Source of the DNA: Aporrectodea caliginosa
Lineage: Eukaryota; Annelida; Clitellata; Crassiclitellata; Lumbricidae
Reading direction: 5' to 3'
DNA length: 64,000 nucleotides
Assembly: GCA_020284085.1 (NCBI GenBank)
Contig: JACEVL010000130.1
Location: 1,138,501-1,202,500, forward strand
A program made the translations under genes and the position numbers. The notes beneath the pieces were generated by a model. That model saw only the letters and a program-made list of their open reading frames with translations. It was not told where the DNA came from and searched no databases. This document shows positions 13,070 through 24,494 of this stretch, piece by piece. Position 1 is the first letter of the stretch, and each line of letters starts with the position of its first letter.

Positions 13070-13620
13070 ATTGCGGAAATCATTTTATGCCCCACTTAGA
13101 GCCAGTTCGTAGATGGTTGCACATGACTGATATATACGACCGCCACTTTGATGCAGAGAGCGATTTGTGGATGGCAGCAGTGAATGATATAGATGATTAT
13201 AAAAGACCTAGCTATATTGCCAGGAAATAAATGTATGAGGCAAATGCATCATTAATATCTGAACCCGTAAAGAGAAAAGTCCCCGAAATCGCTTGATGTA
13301 GTGGTGTTATGATTAATTGAAGCGTCCACGTATTCCCCCAAGCATTCTAATGCGCCCAGGAGTGACCCCGTTCCAAGCGAGCATTGCTCTCAGCCCTGCA
13401 GGCCGGAAACTCACTTAAATATCGCGCGCAAATAAATCCGAAGCTTCCGTTATTATTACTGCTAATTGATTGCTAATTGGCTGTTCTGCTGCCAGTTGGC
13501 ACTGATGCCGATTCGATGAATGGGCAGGGAGGCCGCCTCCTGCAGTGAAAGATAAGCGATTTACGTGGGCGACGAATGCCCCTAAGACGTCCATCATCGC
13601 ATTGCTGCTCGACCCCTCAG
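13070..13620. promoter_or_regulatory. candidate conserved non-coding segment (tentative)
   Basis: This 550-bp stretch lacks the repeats that crowd its surroundings and has mixed composition. It holds several homeodomain/POU-type cores, such as ATGCATCATTAAT near 13243 and two TAAT-type cores near 13461-13480 (GCTAATTGATTGCTAATTGG). No frame on either strand resembles a gene. The regulatory label rests only on site clustering and repeat depletion. Confidence 0.2.
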
Positions 13621-13830
13621 GAAATAGACCAGCTGCATAGAAAATATGCGTCGCACAAACGCTTTATGCTGACGACAGTGACGAGTCTATAATATTCATT
13701 AATTTTTTGTAATGAAATGAATGAATAGGGTTTATTAAAAAGTAGCCTACTCGTGTATGTGTGTATACCTGTAGGCCATGTATGCATATATTCGTGTATG
13801 TATATATGCATGTATGCATGTATGGATAGG

Positions 13831-14175
<345 letters not shown>

Positions 14176-14880
14176 CTGTGTGTTTGTTTGCGTGTGTAAA
14201 CTTAGATTAGTCTATCAGCCAGAGACATGTAGCTAACATTCTTCTGTATAGCTCATGACAAAGCATACTTCGATGCCCATATTCGACCTCTTCTTACCTA
14301 ATTTCAACCCAATCTAAGCGTTCTACTTCTTATGACGAAGTCTGTGGCTTCGTATCATTCACGCCATGATCTTGGGTTACAGAGAAGGCGCTTTTATATC
14401 CCCAGTGATTCTTTATCTATAGTTTTCTTGCTCTTTGCTTTGCGGTTTGTGTCGGCTGCAGTGTCCAGCATGTCTACTGCCAACGCGAACATCATGTAAG
14501 TCTAATGGACAACGCCGGTATTGAGATTAATGACACTTTTACGGTCACAAAGGGTCCATATAATTTGAACGCAGAGTAGATTTTTATATGAGTATTTCAT
14601 TTTTAATGTGCTCGGGTGGTCGACCTGAATTTCCTAGATTTTATGCACTCGCGCTTTTATGTTTATTGTTCGTGCCATCTGCATTCTTTCTCCATTCACT
14701 CACTCATTTAGGATATCTATATAGCATTCCTTCTTACATCTAATACTCATCTTATACTGTGTTCGCTCCAATGATGCCTGCACTTAATTAACTATTATTT
14801 TCACGCAGTTCTATGGAGATGTCGTCCCGTAATCTAGACAAGGGTCGAAGCTCATGGTAGCTGAGGGTGAAATAGATGGT

Positions 14881-14983
14881 CGAAGGTCAGCAGATAGAAG
14901 GTCGTCAGCGGGTTAGGTCAGAGGGTTAGAAGGTCAGCGGGTTAGAAGGTCAGCGGGTTAGAAGGCCAGAAGGTCTACGAAGC
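14881..14983. repeat. 16-bp minisatellite
   Basis: Units based on AGAAGGTCAGCGGGTT are repeated about four times with decay at both edges. Confidence 0.85.
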
Positions 14984-15545
14984 TTTTGGTGGTACTTTTG
15001 AGATATCAGGTGATGGTCAGTCACGCAGTTTATTCGCTGGTTCTCAGTTTAACCAAATCCGCGAGAGTCAGGCTGTAAAGTCAGTTTCAGTGATGGTCGA
15101 GATCTGGAGAGACCAATAACTATACTCCATATGAGACAATACTCAACTGTATAGTCGAGTACGAGGCTAAGGCGTAAAATGCTTTATCTTAACCAGTTGA
15201 TCGTTAAGCCTAAGCACGTGAGCACTTTCCTCATTGAGGGTCATGTATCCTGCAATTTCGCTTCAATTCCGGAAACTTTACGCTAAGTTTGGCTTTCATT
15301 TACCTATTCATTTGTCCCATTACTCAGCCTCTACGTCTGGGTACCGTATACGAGTCTCCATGCCTGTATGGTTGGTACTCATACTACTTGGCTGTCTATC
15401 GTTCAGCTCGCCGGTCTGCTTGCATAATTATAAATACATACATACATAATTATATGCATCTATGTCTGCATACATACTGTTAAGCTTTCTGTCTATCTGT
15501 TTGTCCGTATGTTTGTCTTTCTGCACTTTGTCATTTGGTCACACC

Positions 15546-15700
15546 TGCATACATGCATGCATACATACATAAATACATACAAACATACATACATACATAC
15601 ATACATGTATGCACGCATACATACATACATACATACATAGGTTGCATACATACATACATACATACATACATACATACATACATACATACATACATACAAT
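15546..15700. repeat. (CATA)n microsatellite
   Basis: An interrupted tetranucleotide array. ORFs on both strands made of YVCM or HTYI units are artefacts. Confidence 0.95.
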
Positions 15701-15756
15701 ACGGCACAGTACAGTTGCAGTACAATAGTGCATTTCTTGTGCATGTAATGTCTTAC

Positions 15757-16077
15757 CGATAGACTTGGTTGACATCTTCCGGAAACTGGATTGTAGACGA
15801 AGCTTTGTCGGCAGAGGTATCTCTTGGCCACCATCAGCGGCTGCTCCCCAAAGACCTCGAAATCACTGACGTAGTCTGACTCTGGGGTGAGATGTTTGCC
15901 TTGTACCTCCATCTCCCGATGGTAACCTGGTTCCTGAGAGGCCTTCGGTGGGTAATCGACCCAATCGCCACCTACGTTGAGCAACGCTCCGTTCTTTTGT
16001 GGGTCAGAGGATCTCGGATGGTATCCGTCACTGTTTTCCAGGTTCTTTGCCACCGGAAGCTCAAAGGACAAGGTCGT
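15757..16077 (-). CDS. candidate coding exon, unidentified protein
   Basis: On the minus strand an acceptor (TTCTACAG, just above 16077) opens a 321-nt frame of exactly 107 codons. It ends at a consensus donor, GTAAGA (15756-15751). The peptide has ordinary, polar composition with segments such as SFELPVAKNLENSDGYHP, GGDWVDYPPKASQEPGYH, LTPESDYVSDFEVFGEQPL and CRQSFVYNPVSGRCQ. Phase is 0 at both ends. Only this frame is open; the other two contain stops. The family is not recognised. The exon carries no hallmark of a transposon, and the frame beyond the donor runs into a CATA microsatellite, as expected for an intron. Confidence 0.45.
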
Positions 16078-16529
16078 CTGTAGAACTACAATGGGTCAGA
16101 TAAAACAGCAACTCCTATTTAAACGTTGAAAGGGGATCGGCATTTATAAGGTTATAATTTTAGGTTGCAGTCAGGTGTACTTGGATATCAGGTAGCAGTT
16201 GAGACATACAGTAACTATACTCTATATGAGACAATACTGAACATTGTCATCCCTCAAGGCTGTTTCATTGTATCCGTGAATTGTTACTAGGTTTAGACAA
16301 AACTCGCAATAGCTTTGGAAAGCATTTTTATTTCATGTGTTGCCTTAAACAGTACATTACAGGGCGCCATATGGAAGTTTTCAGTCACATCTCTACTTGA
16401 ACTTCTATATCGCAAAAGAATAATTGGACCACAAAAACAACGAAGAGCAAGTGGTAAAGCGCACAACTACATAATATAATATTATAGTTGGCCCATGATA
16501 GTTGATCCATAGTTGGTCCGACAACGTGG

Positions 16530-16690
16530 AACGAGCTCCCTCTGACAATAAGCCATCTCCCTAACTCTACCTGCTCTCAGTAACACCTGCTGCTTAAGGC
16601 TACTTTCTTCGGCTTGGCATGGATAGGGAGAGCCTCTGAGTAGGAATCTTGAAGGTCGCTATATAAATTCGGATTGATTGATTGATTACG
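16530..16690 (+). mobile_element. LINE 3' end with hairpin and (ATTG)n tail
   Basis: The frame ends LLKATFFGLAW and then a TAG in CCTCTGAGTAGG, as in the 6369-6500 copy. The tail GCTATATAAATTCGG and (ATTG)n follows. One arm of the hairpin has lost two bases. Confidence 0.7.
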
Positions 16691-16909
16691 GTCCCGCTAT
16701 ATGCCATCGGTGGCTAGTGGTGACCAGTTTGGGCACAACTATGCAGCTGTCAGAAATATGCTATCGTGAGTTTTTTGGTCCATTTTTATATTTGGACAAC
16801 TTTCGGATTCAAAGTTGCGAATCTGTGTGGCTTACGTAGCCTAACTGTAGCCTACCCCATTGTTTTTACTATAGGACGCAGATGATTGTTCTTGCAATAA
16901 GCTGGCATT

Positions 16910-16972
16910 TTGTCTGTCTGTCTGTCTGTCTCTGTCTGTCTGTCTCCGTCTGTCTGTCTGTCTCTCTCTGGT
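16910..16972. repeat. (TCTG)n microsatellite
   Basis: About 60 bp of TCTG units with interruptions. Confidence 0.9.
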
Positions 16973-17394
16973 CCCTCTGGCAACCGGACTCGAACCTCCA
17001 CTGGACATCGATCTCTGGACCAAACCTTCTGAAAGGACGCAGCGCTCGTGAATAGACCTAAGCTGGTGTCTTGCACTTAGTTTTAGAGTAGGTTAGCGCT
17101 TTAGAAAGTTGGAGTTTCAGATTGCAATTACGATTGGCCCACATTCGACTATTATCAGGTGGCACAATGCGGGATCATTTTGGGTCAAATGAATGGGGCT
17201 CTCTAGATTTATCATGCACATTGTTCAATGAAATAATTAATACAAGATTAGGCCTAATTATTGAGGTTCATAAAAAGGCCCATTGTTGATCGTAATCGGC
17301 ATCGTAATCACGAGATTTCTACAGAGTCACAGAAACCTAAGTTGCTGGAATTAGTTTATTTTCCAGCTCTCAGCTAAATCCGGTTCCAGGTCAA

Positions 17395-17640
17395 AATCCA
17401 ACGATCAAGCAGGCAGACAGTTATACCATTATGTACATCACAATACATCTGATACTGCTCTCCTTCCAACGTTCAGCAGTACACACACGACCATACGACA
17501 GAAATCGAAGGCGCTAAGCAACTGTGAGTGAAAGACATGTTTAAGGTCCCTATACACAGTAACTGCCTCGGGCGAGGCTGGGACCCATAACCCATCTATG
17601 CCGACCGCCTCTAACCAATCGGCCACCGTACCTCAGAAAG
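17395..17640 (-). mobile_element. tRNA-derived SINE, decayed
   Basis: The minus strand begins with a tRNA-like head whose A-box-like segment is TGGCCGATTGG. A body follows (AGGGACCTTAAACATGTC, TTTCACTCACAGTTGCT) that aligns loosely with the body of the SINEs at 44041-44216 and 54232-54470. The B box is poorly preserved and no clear tail was found. Confidence 0.5.
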
Positions 17641-18034
17641 TTTCAGCTTTCCAAATGAACGCTTAATGAAAACCACAAATGGATTACTAATTTTTAAACC
17701 GTAGGGCCTATAGCTGCGGCTTTTCAGAGGTTGTAAAAAGGCGTTCTGTAACGCTCAGATTGGGCGTATAATATCAAAATTCGCAAAATGTTCTTCCTAA
17801 CCGAAAGAAATGAATGTAGGTCATTGCTTTCGCTAGGTGTCGACACAGATCTTTAGACTCGGTTTGCTCACTAGCGACAGTCGGACACAACTGCTCAAAT
17901 GTGCCATATCCACAAAAGACTGCTAACACTGGTCATATGGATACAATAAATACATGTAAACGTACAATGCGTACACACATACACACATTGTCTAATGCTA
18001 AACCCTGTAGCATGATACAATAAAGATCCGCTGT

Positions 18035-18130
18035 CCTTATATTGTAATTGCAATTGTAATTATAATTATTCTGACATTTATACATCCCCTCTTAAGAAAA
18101 ACTCATCAGTGGCGCTTCCGACCCGAACCA
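18035..18130 (-). mobile_element. retroposon 3' tail remnant
   Basis: Read on the minus strand it gives a GGAAGCGCC...GAGGGG block, then ATGTATAAATGTC and an (ATTAC)n-like tail. This is the same tail plan as the LINE/SINE copies elsewhere. Confidence 0.55.
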
Positions 18131-18302
18131 GTGAAATCACTGTCAAGTAATACAGACTTCAGGCGTTTGCGAAACTGTGGAAGAGAAAAACCGAGGAGCT
18201 CGAGCCTCAGCTCTATGTATATATACCTAGTGTCCAGAAGAAAGGAACCCCAAAATAAATCACAACGACTTAACTATAGGTCTATTTTTCAGACTTATAT
18301 GC

Positions 18303-19140
18303 CAGACTTAAAACTTCGAGACCGAGACGAGACAGTGGGGACCGAGACCGAGACAGTGTGGATCGAGACCGAAACACAAGGTCCAGTATACAGTTCAAGA
18401 CAGCGTTAACCGCATATTTTCGAAAGTGATGGAAATGAAAAATGGACCGAAATCCTAAAAACAATTTAATTGTCTCTGAAGTTCTGAACTGTTCAAGTCT
18501 ACTACTAGAGACAAAGTCATTGAGGCTAGCCGATCACCTGAATAGTATAAAGAAATTGAATACTTCAGGCTTCCTGGAATCTTCTAAATGATTATAAAAT
18601 TTGAACCAACAATACTCCATATATTTACGACATAACTCACTTTGAGAAACTAGATGTTGTTCCAATCGTTTCGCTTATGGTGGTTTTAACAAGTGGCAAA
18701 CAACACGCCATTTCTTTTGTTTGTCAATGACTTCATATTGGGTGAATGCAAATTTGACTACTTCAGGTTCTTTATGAGACATATTATGATTTTTGCACTG
18801 ATAGAAAATCTAAATAAAGTATAAATTACTCTTTTCAATATCTGTTAAGTTATTGTTAACCAAAAAGGCCGCTTTCTAAACTTCCGGTGTGTTTATCACT
18901 TCTGACTTACTTATTATTTCGGCAGTGGACAATTTTATAGCTCAAGATGTTCAGAACTAAAGGCAGTGCGCGAGAACTATGGAGGCCACTTCTACAAGAG
19001 AACAAGACTTTCGCTTCAAGACAGTTTCCAAAAAATCAAGAAATGACCGCGAGACCGACCCGAGTCAATAGGTTCCGAGACCGAGACCGAAACATCAAAA
19101 AACCTATCTTGAGACCGATACACTGTCTCGATTTAAGTGT
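18303..19140 (-). mobile_element. hAT-like element with GTCTCG subterminal arrays
   Basis: Homologous over its length, in inverse orientation, to 58112-59002. Both ends carry arrays of GAGACCGAGACC units, the reverse complement of GGTCTCGGTCTC. Inside, on the minus strand, a short frame begins MSHKEPEVVKFAFTQYEV and stops after about 35 codons. The terminus CAGACTTAAAAC at 18303 is preserved. The other terminus, near 19140, has diverged and no matching target duplication was found. Confidence 0.65.
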
Positions 19141-20248
19141 TAGTACATTTGAGTGATCCTGTTTTTTATTGTTTAGTACATATCTGTGGTTAAGTCCGCT
19201 GGTGACCATATGTTTTATGGAAATTACTCCAGCAAAAGCTTTGCAACTTTGCATGACGCCACAATGCTTTCACGGTGACGCAATATAGGACAAATGCATT
19301 ATTTATGCATAATTCGAGGACATTATTATTATTATTATATTCGTTTATTGGCACTCAAGATAGTCGACACCATCCGCAAGTCCGCAACCAGAGCTCACTC
19401 AACTCCATCAAACAGGCTTATAAAAAACATTTACTTAATTGACGTTGATTTTACTACTGCCTTGCCTATTAATTTTCTCATCCTAAGTTAATCGCAATTG
19501 ACTCATGTTCCCTTTCAAGTCCAACCAATTTGTTCCATCATATTGGGGAAGACTAGATAATCCCCTTGAGCTTCTCCCCACGAATCTATTTTTACTACCT
19601 AACCTCTTCAATTTCTGTTACTTACTAATGGCACTTACGAAATTAAAACTGTTAATGACTGTTTTCAAACGTGCACATTGTGTTCACTGTTCATGGAATC
19701 GATTCTAATAAAATTTGAATTTGAATTTGACACACCGCAACTGATAACAACGAGTTCAACAGAATAATAAAGATAGGGTTCAAAATATAGCTATAGGCCT
19801 ATTACTAAGTTTCAAGAGATAGAACTATTGGTACAATTTGTCAAGGACTCAAGTTATTGACATGCTCTAAAGATAATTACTCCAGTTTGGGCGTTTTTGT
19901 TTAAATATCGAACGTACCGTAGACTATCCCGAAGACAAACCAGAAGTTGAGAGGTCGTTCAGCATACATCTTCAGTAATTATTGTAGATAACGTCACAGC
20001 AACAGCAGAAAATCACCAAAAATGTCGCAACGGATAAAGGGAACTCCTATTACTCTGACTCAACATACAACAAGCTAAAGTCTAATGGAAAAACCAACAT
20101 CTTATATGAGTCCGAAGTTTGACGACACCCCATGTGACATGAAAGTAGGCTGGCGTCGAACAACAGCCGTAGTATATGCTCTTGATGGCTGCTGCTACCA
20201 TTGAAGTTCTTCAGCGCAGTTGGCGTATATTAGGCATTACGAGCCCAC

Positions 20249-20381
20249 CTGGACTGCCACAGCTGCCCCTTCGTGGTCAGCGTGTAGGGCCCATCTATCA
20301 GCGGCCTGTCGGGGACGCTTTGCTGACTAGCCGTAAAGGGCCTCGGTGAGATTCTATTAAGGGGTCCCTGGTCAACGCCCG
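20249..20381 (-). CDS. candidate coding exon, unidentified
   Basis: On the minus strand an acceptor (TATTTCCCCAG) starts a 133-nt segment ending at donor GTGGGC (20248-20243). The only well-composed frame includes GVDQGPLNRISPRPF and DRPLIDGPYTLTTKGQLW. CpG is high compared with the flanks. Its phase does not join directly to the open frame of 15757-16077, so an intervening exon would be needed if both belong to one gene. It could be chance. Confidence 0.25.
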
Positions 20382-20699
20382 CTGGGGAAATAGTCGGATT
20401 ACGTTTCCAACGACGACGATCGGAGATAACAAAGAACGACAATAATCAGAGGCGAAACACGAATCGCTGATGAAAAACGCGATCAGCAAAGACAGTCAGC
20501 TGAGAAAATAATGTGGCCAGAAGGATTCTAGAAATATTATACTAGAACCCATTATAATAGAACCAACATGTGGCCCAAACAGCCTGACGTTTTATCTGTT
20601 CTCAATAAAAGATCACACTTAACGGTAATGATCCAATTATAGGCCTATTTGGAACACAATATTGCAGCCAAATGTATGTATGCAATTGACTGTGTGTGC

Positions 20700-20882
20700 A
20701 TGTATATCTGTCTCTGTGTATCTGTATATATGTATGTATGTATTTTTGTAGGTATGTATTTTTTTATGTATGTATATATATACATGCATTGTATATGTAT
20801 GTATATATATACATGCATTGATGCATGCATGTATGTATGCATATTTGTATGTACATATGTACGTATGTATGTATGTATGTAT
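20700..20882. repeat. (TATG)n microsatellite, interrupted
   Basis: Mixed TATG, TATA and TGCA units of about 180 bp, abutting the CAGAGATGGG terminus that starts at 20884. Confidence 0.9.
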
Positions 20883-20883
20883 C

Positions 20884-21060
20884 AGAGATGGGTAACTAAT
20901 TGATTAGATGCTAATCGATTAGCTAATCGATTAGACAAACAGCTAATTCTAATTCTAATCGATTAGCTGTCGTCTGATACTAATACTAATTCTAATTGAT
21001 TAGCAATTTTCAGCTAATTCCAATCGAAAATCGATTAGCTGATCGATTAGGTGTTTGAAA
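20884..21060. mobile_element. solo hAT-like terminus with palindromic CTAATCGATTAG iterons
   Basis: It starts CAGAGATGGGTAACTAATTG, a typical hAT-like terminus. It continues with at least six copies of variants of the 12-bp palindrome CTAATCGATTAG, some degraded to CTAATTCTAATT. No matching opposite end lies within the next kilobase, so this is a truncated or solo end. Confidence 0.5.
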
Positions 21061-21754
21061 ATTGAGCTGAGAACGCGTTCTTTAAGAATGAATTTATTAA
21101 TATTGAGTTTGAGGAATATACTTACTTATTTATTTATCTGAAGGCTGCTTCAAACTTTCAATTATCTGTTCATCATTATATGTCCATTCTGCTCATATAA
21201 CACTGAAACATTTGCTCGTCTTCATGTTCTTCATCTCAAGCGTTACAGTGTTTCTGCAACGGTACAACCTCAGCTGCCATGGTTCACGTATTTAGTTCTG
21301 CTGGCTACATCATAAACGCTAGGCAACGTCCTAGTTACATCAGTGTCTGCGGTGAGTGGTCATCACTCAGTGTGCGCATTTGACTTGGAAGACGATGTCA
21401 TCTATAATTATTTCCTACAACCGACGGCACTGAATAAATCTTGTATGAATTCATGTCTACTCCAGGCACCTGAACACAATCAGCCAAAAAGCATTGAACG
21501 AAAAGTCCTCCGGCTACAAAGGAGTCATGAAGAAGACCAGCCAAACCCCGAGGTTCAATCTCGCTCACGTGGTTAATTTCGAAATAATGAAGCATAGCTG
21601 CATAGTCGAAGACATGGAGCGATAATTAATTAACCTAAGTTGATTTGATGATTCCTGATTAATGTTTTATTGTTCCAACACACAAAAGGGTAAGTCGGTC
21701 TACCGAGAACAGCACGCGATCGAGGGATCTTCGAACAGTATAATGTGCTTTAGA

Positions 21755-22062
21755 ATAATAAATAATAATAATAAAAATACTAATCTTCGTTTTTATTATT
21801 TAAAACTGACATTAACGCAGTATGATTACAAGTCATAGTATGAACGGATGATAACAAGTTATTACAGGAGTCGAATTTAACTGTATGGCAGCCATGTAAG
21901 GCGCCCATCTATTCTACTGTTCATTTTACCAACGCCATTTGGCGAATGAAAGGTTGAGTCGACCTTTGGAAGGGTAGCGGGAATCGATCCCGCGTCCATG
22001 CTGATCTTCTGCTCTTCGTGCTAGAGTGTTACCATTACCCTAAAGTCCTAAACCACTCCCCG
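21755..22062 (-). mobile_element. tRNA-derived SINE, family B
   Basis: The minus strand has a tRNA-like head with GGTAATGGTAACACTCTAGC and a B-box-like GGGATCGATTCCCGC. A body follows (GTCGACTCAACCTTTC, GGCGCCTTACATGGC, GTTAAATTCGACTCC) and then an (ATT)n-type tail that begins with AACGAAGATTAG. It is homologous to 41261-41538 and 3181-3453. Pol III would be the expected transcribing polymerase. It carries no protein. Confidence 0.75.
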
Positions 22063-22683
22063 CAATTGAAAAGGTTAGCTAATCTGATTACATTATAACG
22101 CAGCTGGCAAAGAACTCTATAAGTACTGCAATGATCTCGATCTCTCACACGTTTCAGGGACCATACTATAGGGCTTGCGTTGACCTAGCCAAAGGTCATT
22201 GGTTGATTGATGAATACCATATGCCTGCCTCTCTCCTAAACGATTCTGACAAGCGAACAGTTCATTCGGTCCATTCTTGCCAACTTAGATTGCCACAAAA
22301 TGACGGTCATTCGCCAGCTGCGTTACGTAATCAGGTTAGCTAACCTTTTCAATTGCACGGATATCTTCTGTAGCCTAGTTACTTCATTCCAAAGTCTCGG
22401 TAATGGACTAATAAATGAAGCTATGTTTTAACGACTTCTGAACGAAGATGGGCTAAAACGTTGTAGCCCTAATATGAATTAGTTCCTGTTTTGCTGCGTA
22501 CACAATGATTGCAGAGTAGAACATTGCATCACGTCAAGTAATGAATGGCTGTAGAAAACGCTAGGCATGTTTGTAGAAAAGTTATATTTCGCTTCAAACG
22601 TTTAATCGGGACATGCATAGGTGCAGGGATCGGTTGGGACCGGAATGCACCAGAACGGCGTAGGCTACCAATAAAAGTTTCTA

Positions 22684-23157
22684 GATTACCATAATATTAT
22701 GGCGCCTGAAGTCTGATGATGATGGGTAGCCATTCCAGAGTGATATGCTGTAGGCCTATATGCCCTGCTTTGAATAATTGTTTTCACTTTGAAAATAAAG
22801 AATCAATTAACCTTTTGATAATTATATAAGCTTATGAACTGTAGCCTAACAACATTCAATTTCCTATTACTCCTCAGTCTCGTTACTCTCGTATAGGCTA
22901 ATATGAAATATTGCATCACCAGCACGGCTATTTGAAGCACTAAATAGGGCAACATGACACCGATAAATATTTCTATATCGACACTAGAAACAAAGAAAGA
23001 CGTTGTACAGCCCACAAAAATCATCAAACACATTGAAACACACAGCCGTTGACACAGTTGTCTGCTAATTTTAGGCCTACGTACCGCACACCAGTTTTTA
23101 TCTCACCAGTTTTGATTGTCTTCACCGAGTTCCCTTCTATAATAATAGCCTACAAGT
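22684..23157. repeat. 479-bp tandem duplication, copy 1
   Basis: The sequence from GATTACCATAATATTATGGC onward recurs 479 bp downstream with high identity, including ATAAAGAATCAATTAA and the segment CACCAGTTTTGATTGTC. Copy 1 lacks the SINE that interrupts copy 2. Confidence 0.9.
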
Positions 23158-23162
23158 TTCAA

Positions 23163-23407
23163 GATTACCACTATAGCGCCTGAAGTCTGATGATGATGGG
23201 TAGCCATTCCAGAGTACGTGATATGCTACCCTGCTTTGAATAATTGTTTTCACTTTGAAAATAAAGAATCAATTAATCTTTTGATAATTATATATGAACT
23301 GTAGCCTAACAACATTCAATCTCCTATTACTCCTCAGTCTCGTAGGCTAATATGAACTATTGCATCACCAGCACGGCTATTTGAAGCACTAAATAGGGCA
23401 ACATGAC

Positions 23408-23488
<81 letters not shown>

Positions 23489-23895
23489 CTTTTCTTTAAT
23501 AAGCGCCTGACAAACGCACTGCGCTGTACATTTACATGTTATGCAATTGAAATCTTAACTACTAACAGAACAGACAGCCTGCAATACAACGGCGCTAATA
23601 GCAGCCTACAAAGCATATCCGCCCAACGGGGGCTCGAACTCGGTACCTCTCGGTCTCTGTGCCAGATGTAATCCAATGCGCCACGGGCCCCCCCATAAAT
23701 AAATATTTCTATATCTACACTATAGAAACAAAGAAAGACGTTGTACAGCCCGCAAAATCATCACAGCCGTTGACACGTAGGCCTACAGTATAAGTGTAAC
23801 TGTTGTCTGCTAATTTTAGACCTAGGCTACGTACCGCACACCAGTTGTTATCTCACCAGTTTTGATTGTCTTCACCGAGTTCCCTTCTATTATCC
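23163..23895. repeat. 479-bp tandem duplication, copy 2 (SINE-interrupted)
   Basis: Homologous to 22684-23157, but split by a SINE at 23408-23693. The continuation after the SINE (AAATATTTCTATATC...) resumes exactly where copy 1 reads on. A short minus-strand peptide, IIEGNSVKTIKTGEI, is open in both copies but has no family match. Confidence 0.9.
23408..23693 (-). mobile_element. tRNA-derived SINE, family A
   Basis: The minus strand starts GGGCCCGTGGCGCATTGG, with an A-box-like TGGCGCATTGG, followed by a B-box-like AGTTCGAGCCC. The body ends in an inverted-repeat tail (CAGCGC...GGCGCT) and a (TTA)n tail of about 80 bp. It is nearly identical to 59349-59587. Confidence 0.85.
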
Positions 23896-24494
23896 TACAC
23901 CACTTTCTATCACTCCATGTAGCGCAGACTTCTTTATTTAGTTCTTTGTAGCCTAACATATGTAGGTGGATTAATTGTGATACTGAGATGTTTGAGTAGC
24001 CTACTGTAAATTTGTCGTTTTTATCGGTTATGAGTCGGCCACATAACTTCAAGTCATTTTGCCTAACACCAACACCGCTGAATGAGTCGTAGCCTTCTTG
24101 AAATGAATCCAGACAGCATTCCCACGCTTGCGGCCCCTCAAGAGCTTTAGAGACATAAAGAGCTTATTAATTAGGCCTATGTTGACTACAAGATTAGGCC
24201 TAAAACTACACTAATTTGCGAATTTCGCTAATCAAATTGGGTCGCAATCACTGTTATCGTTCTAGAAACGTTAAAAAATAAATAAATTATGCCTTATAAA
24301 ATTCGTCAATATATAGGCCTACGACCAGCTGGGTTAGGCTAATTCACAAATTCAAAATCCAGGGCGAACATAGCTAATTAATTGTTATTAGTCGTAGCCT
24401 AGGCTAACTAGTGCATTTTCACATTTTCAAGTTGGTCGATATTGCACTTTTATTTTTTTGTAACGAAAATAACGATAGCCTATATATATATATA

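Noticed and set aside
15493..15775. ORFs of YVCM/HTYI units
   Set aside because: Translations of the (CATA)n repeat; only the part above 15757 on the minus strand looks like an exon.
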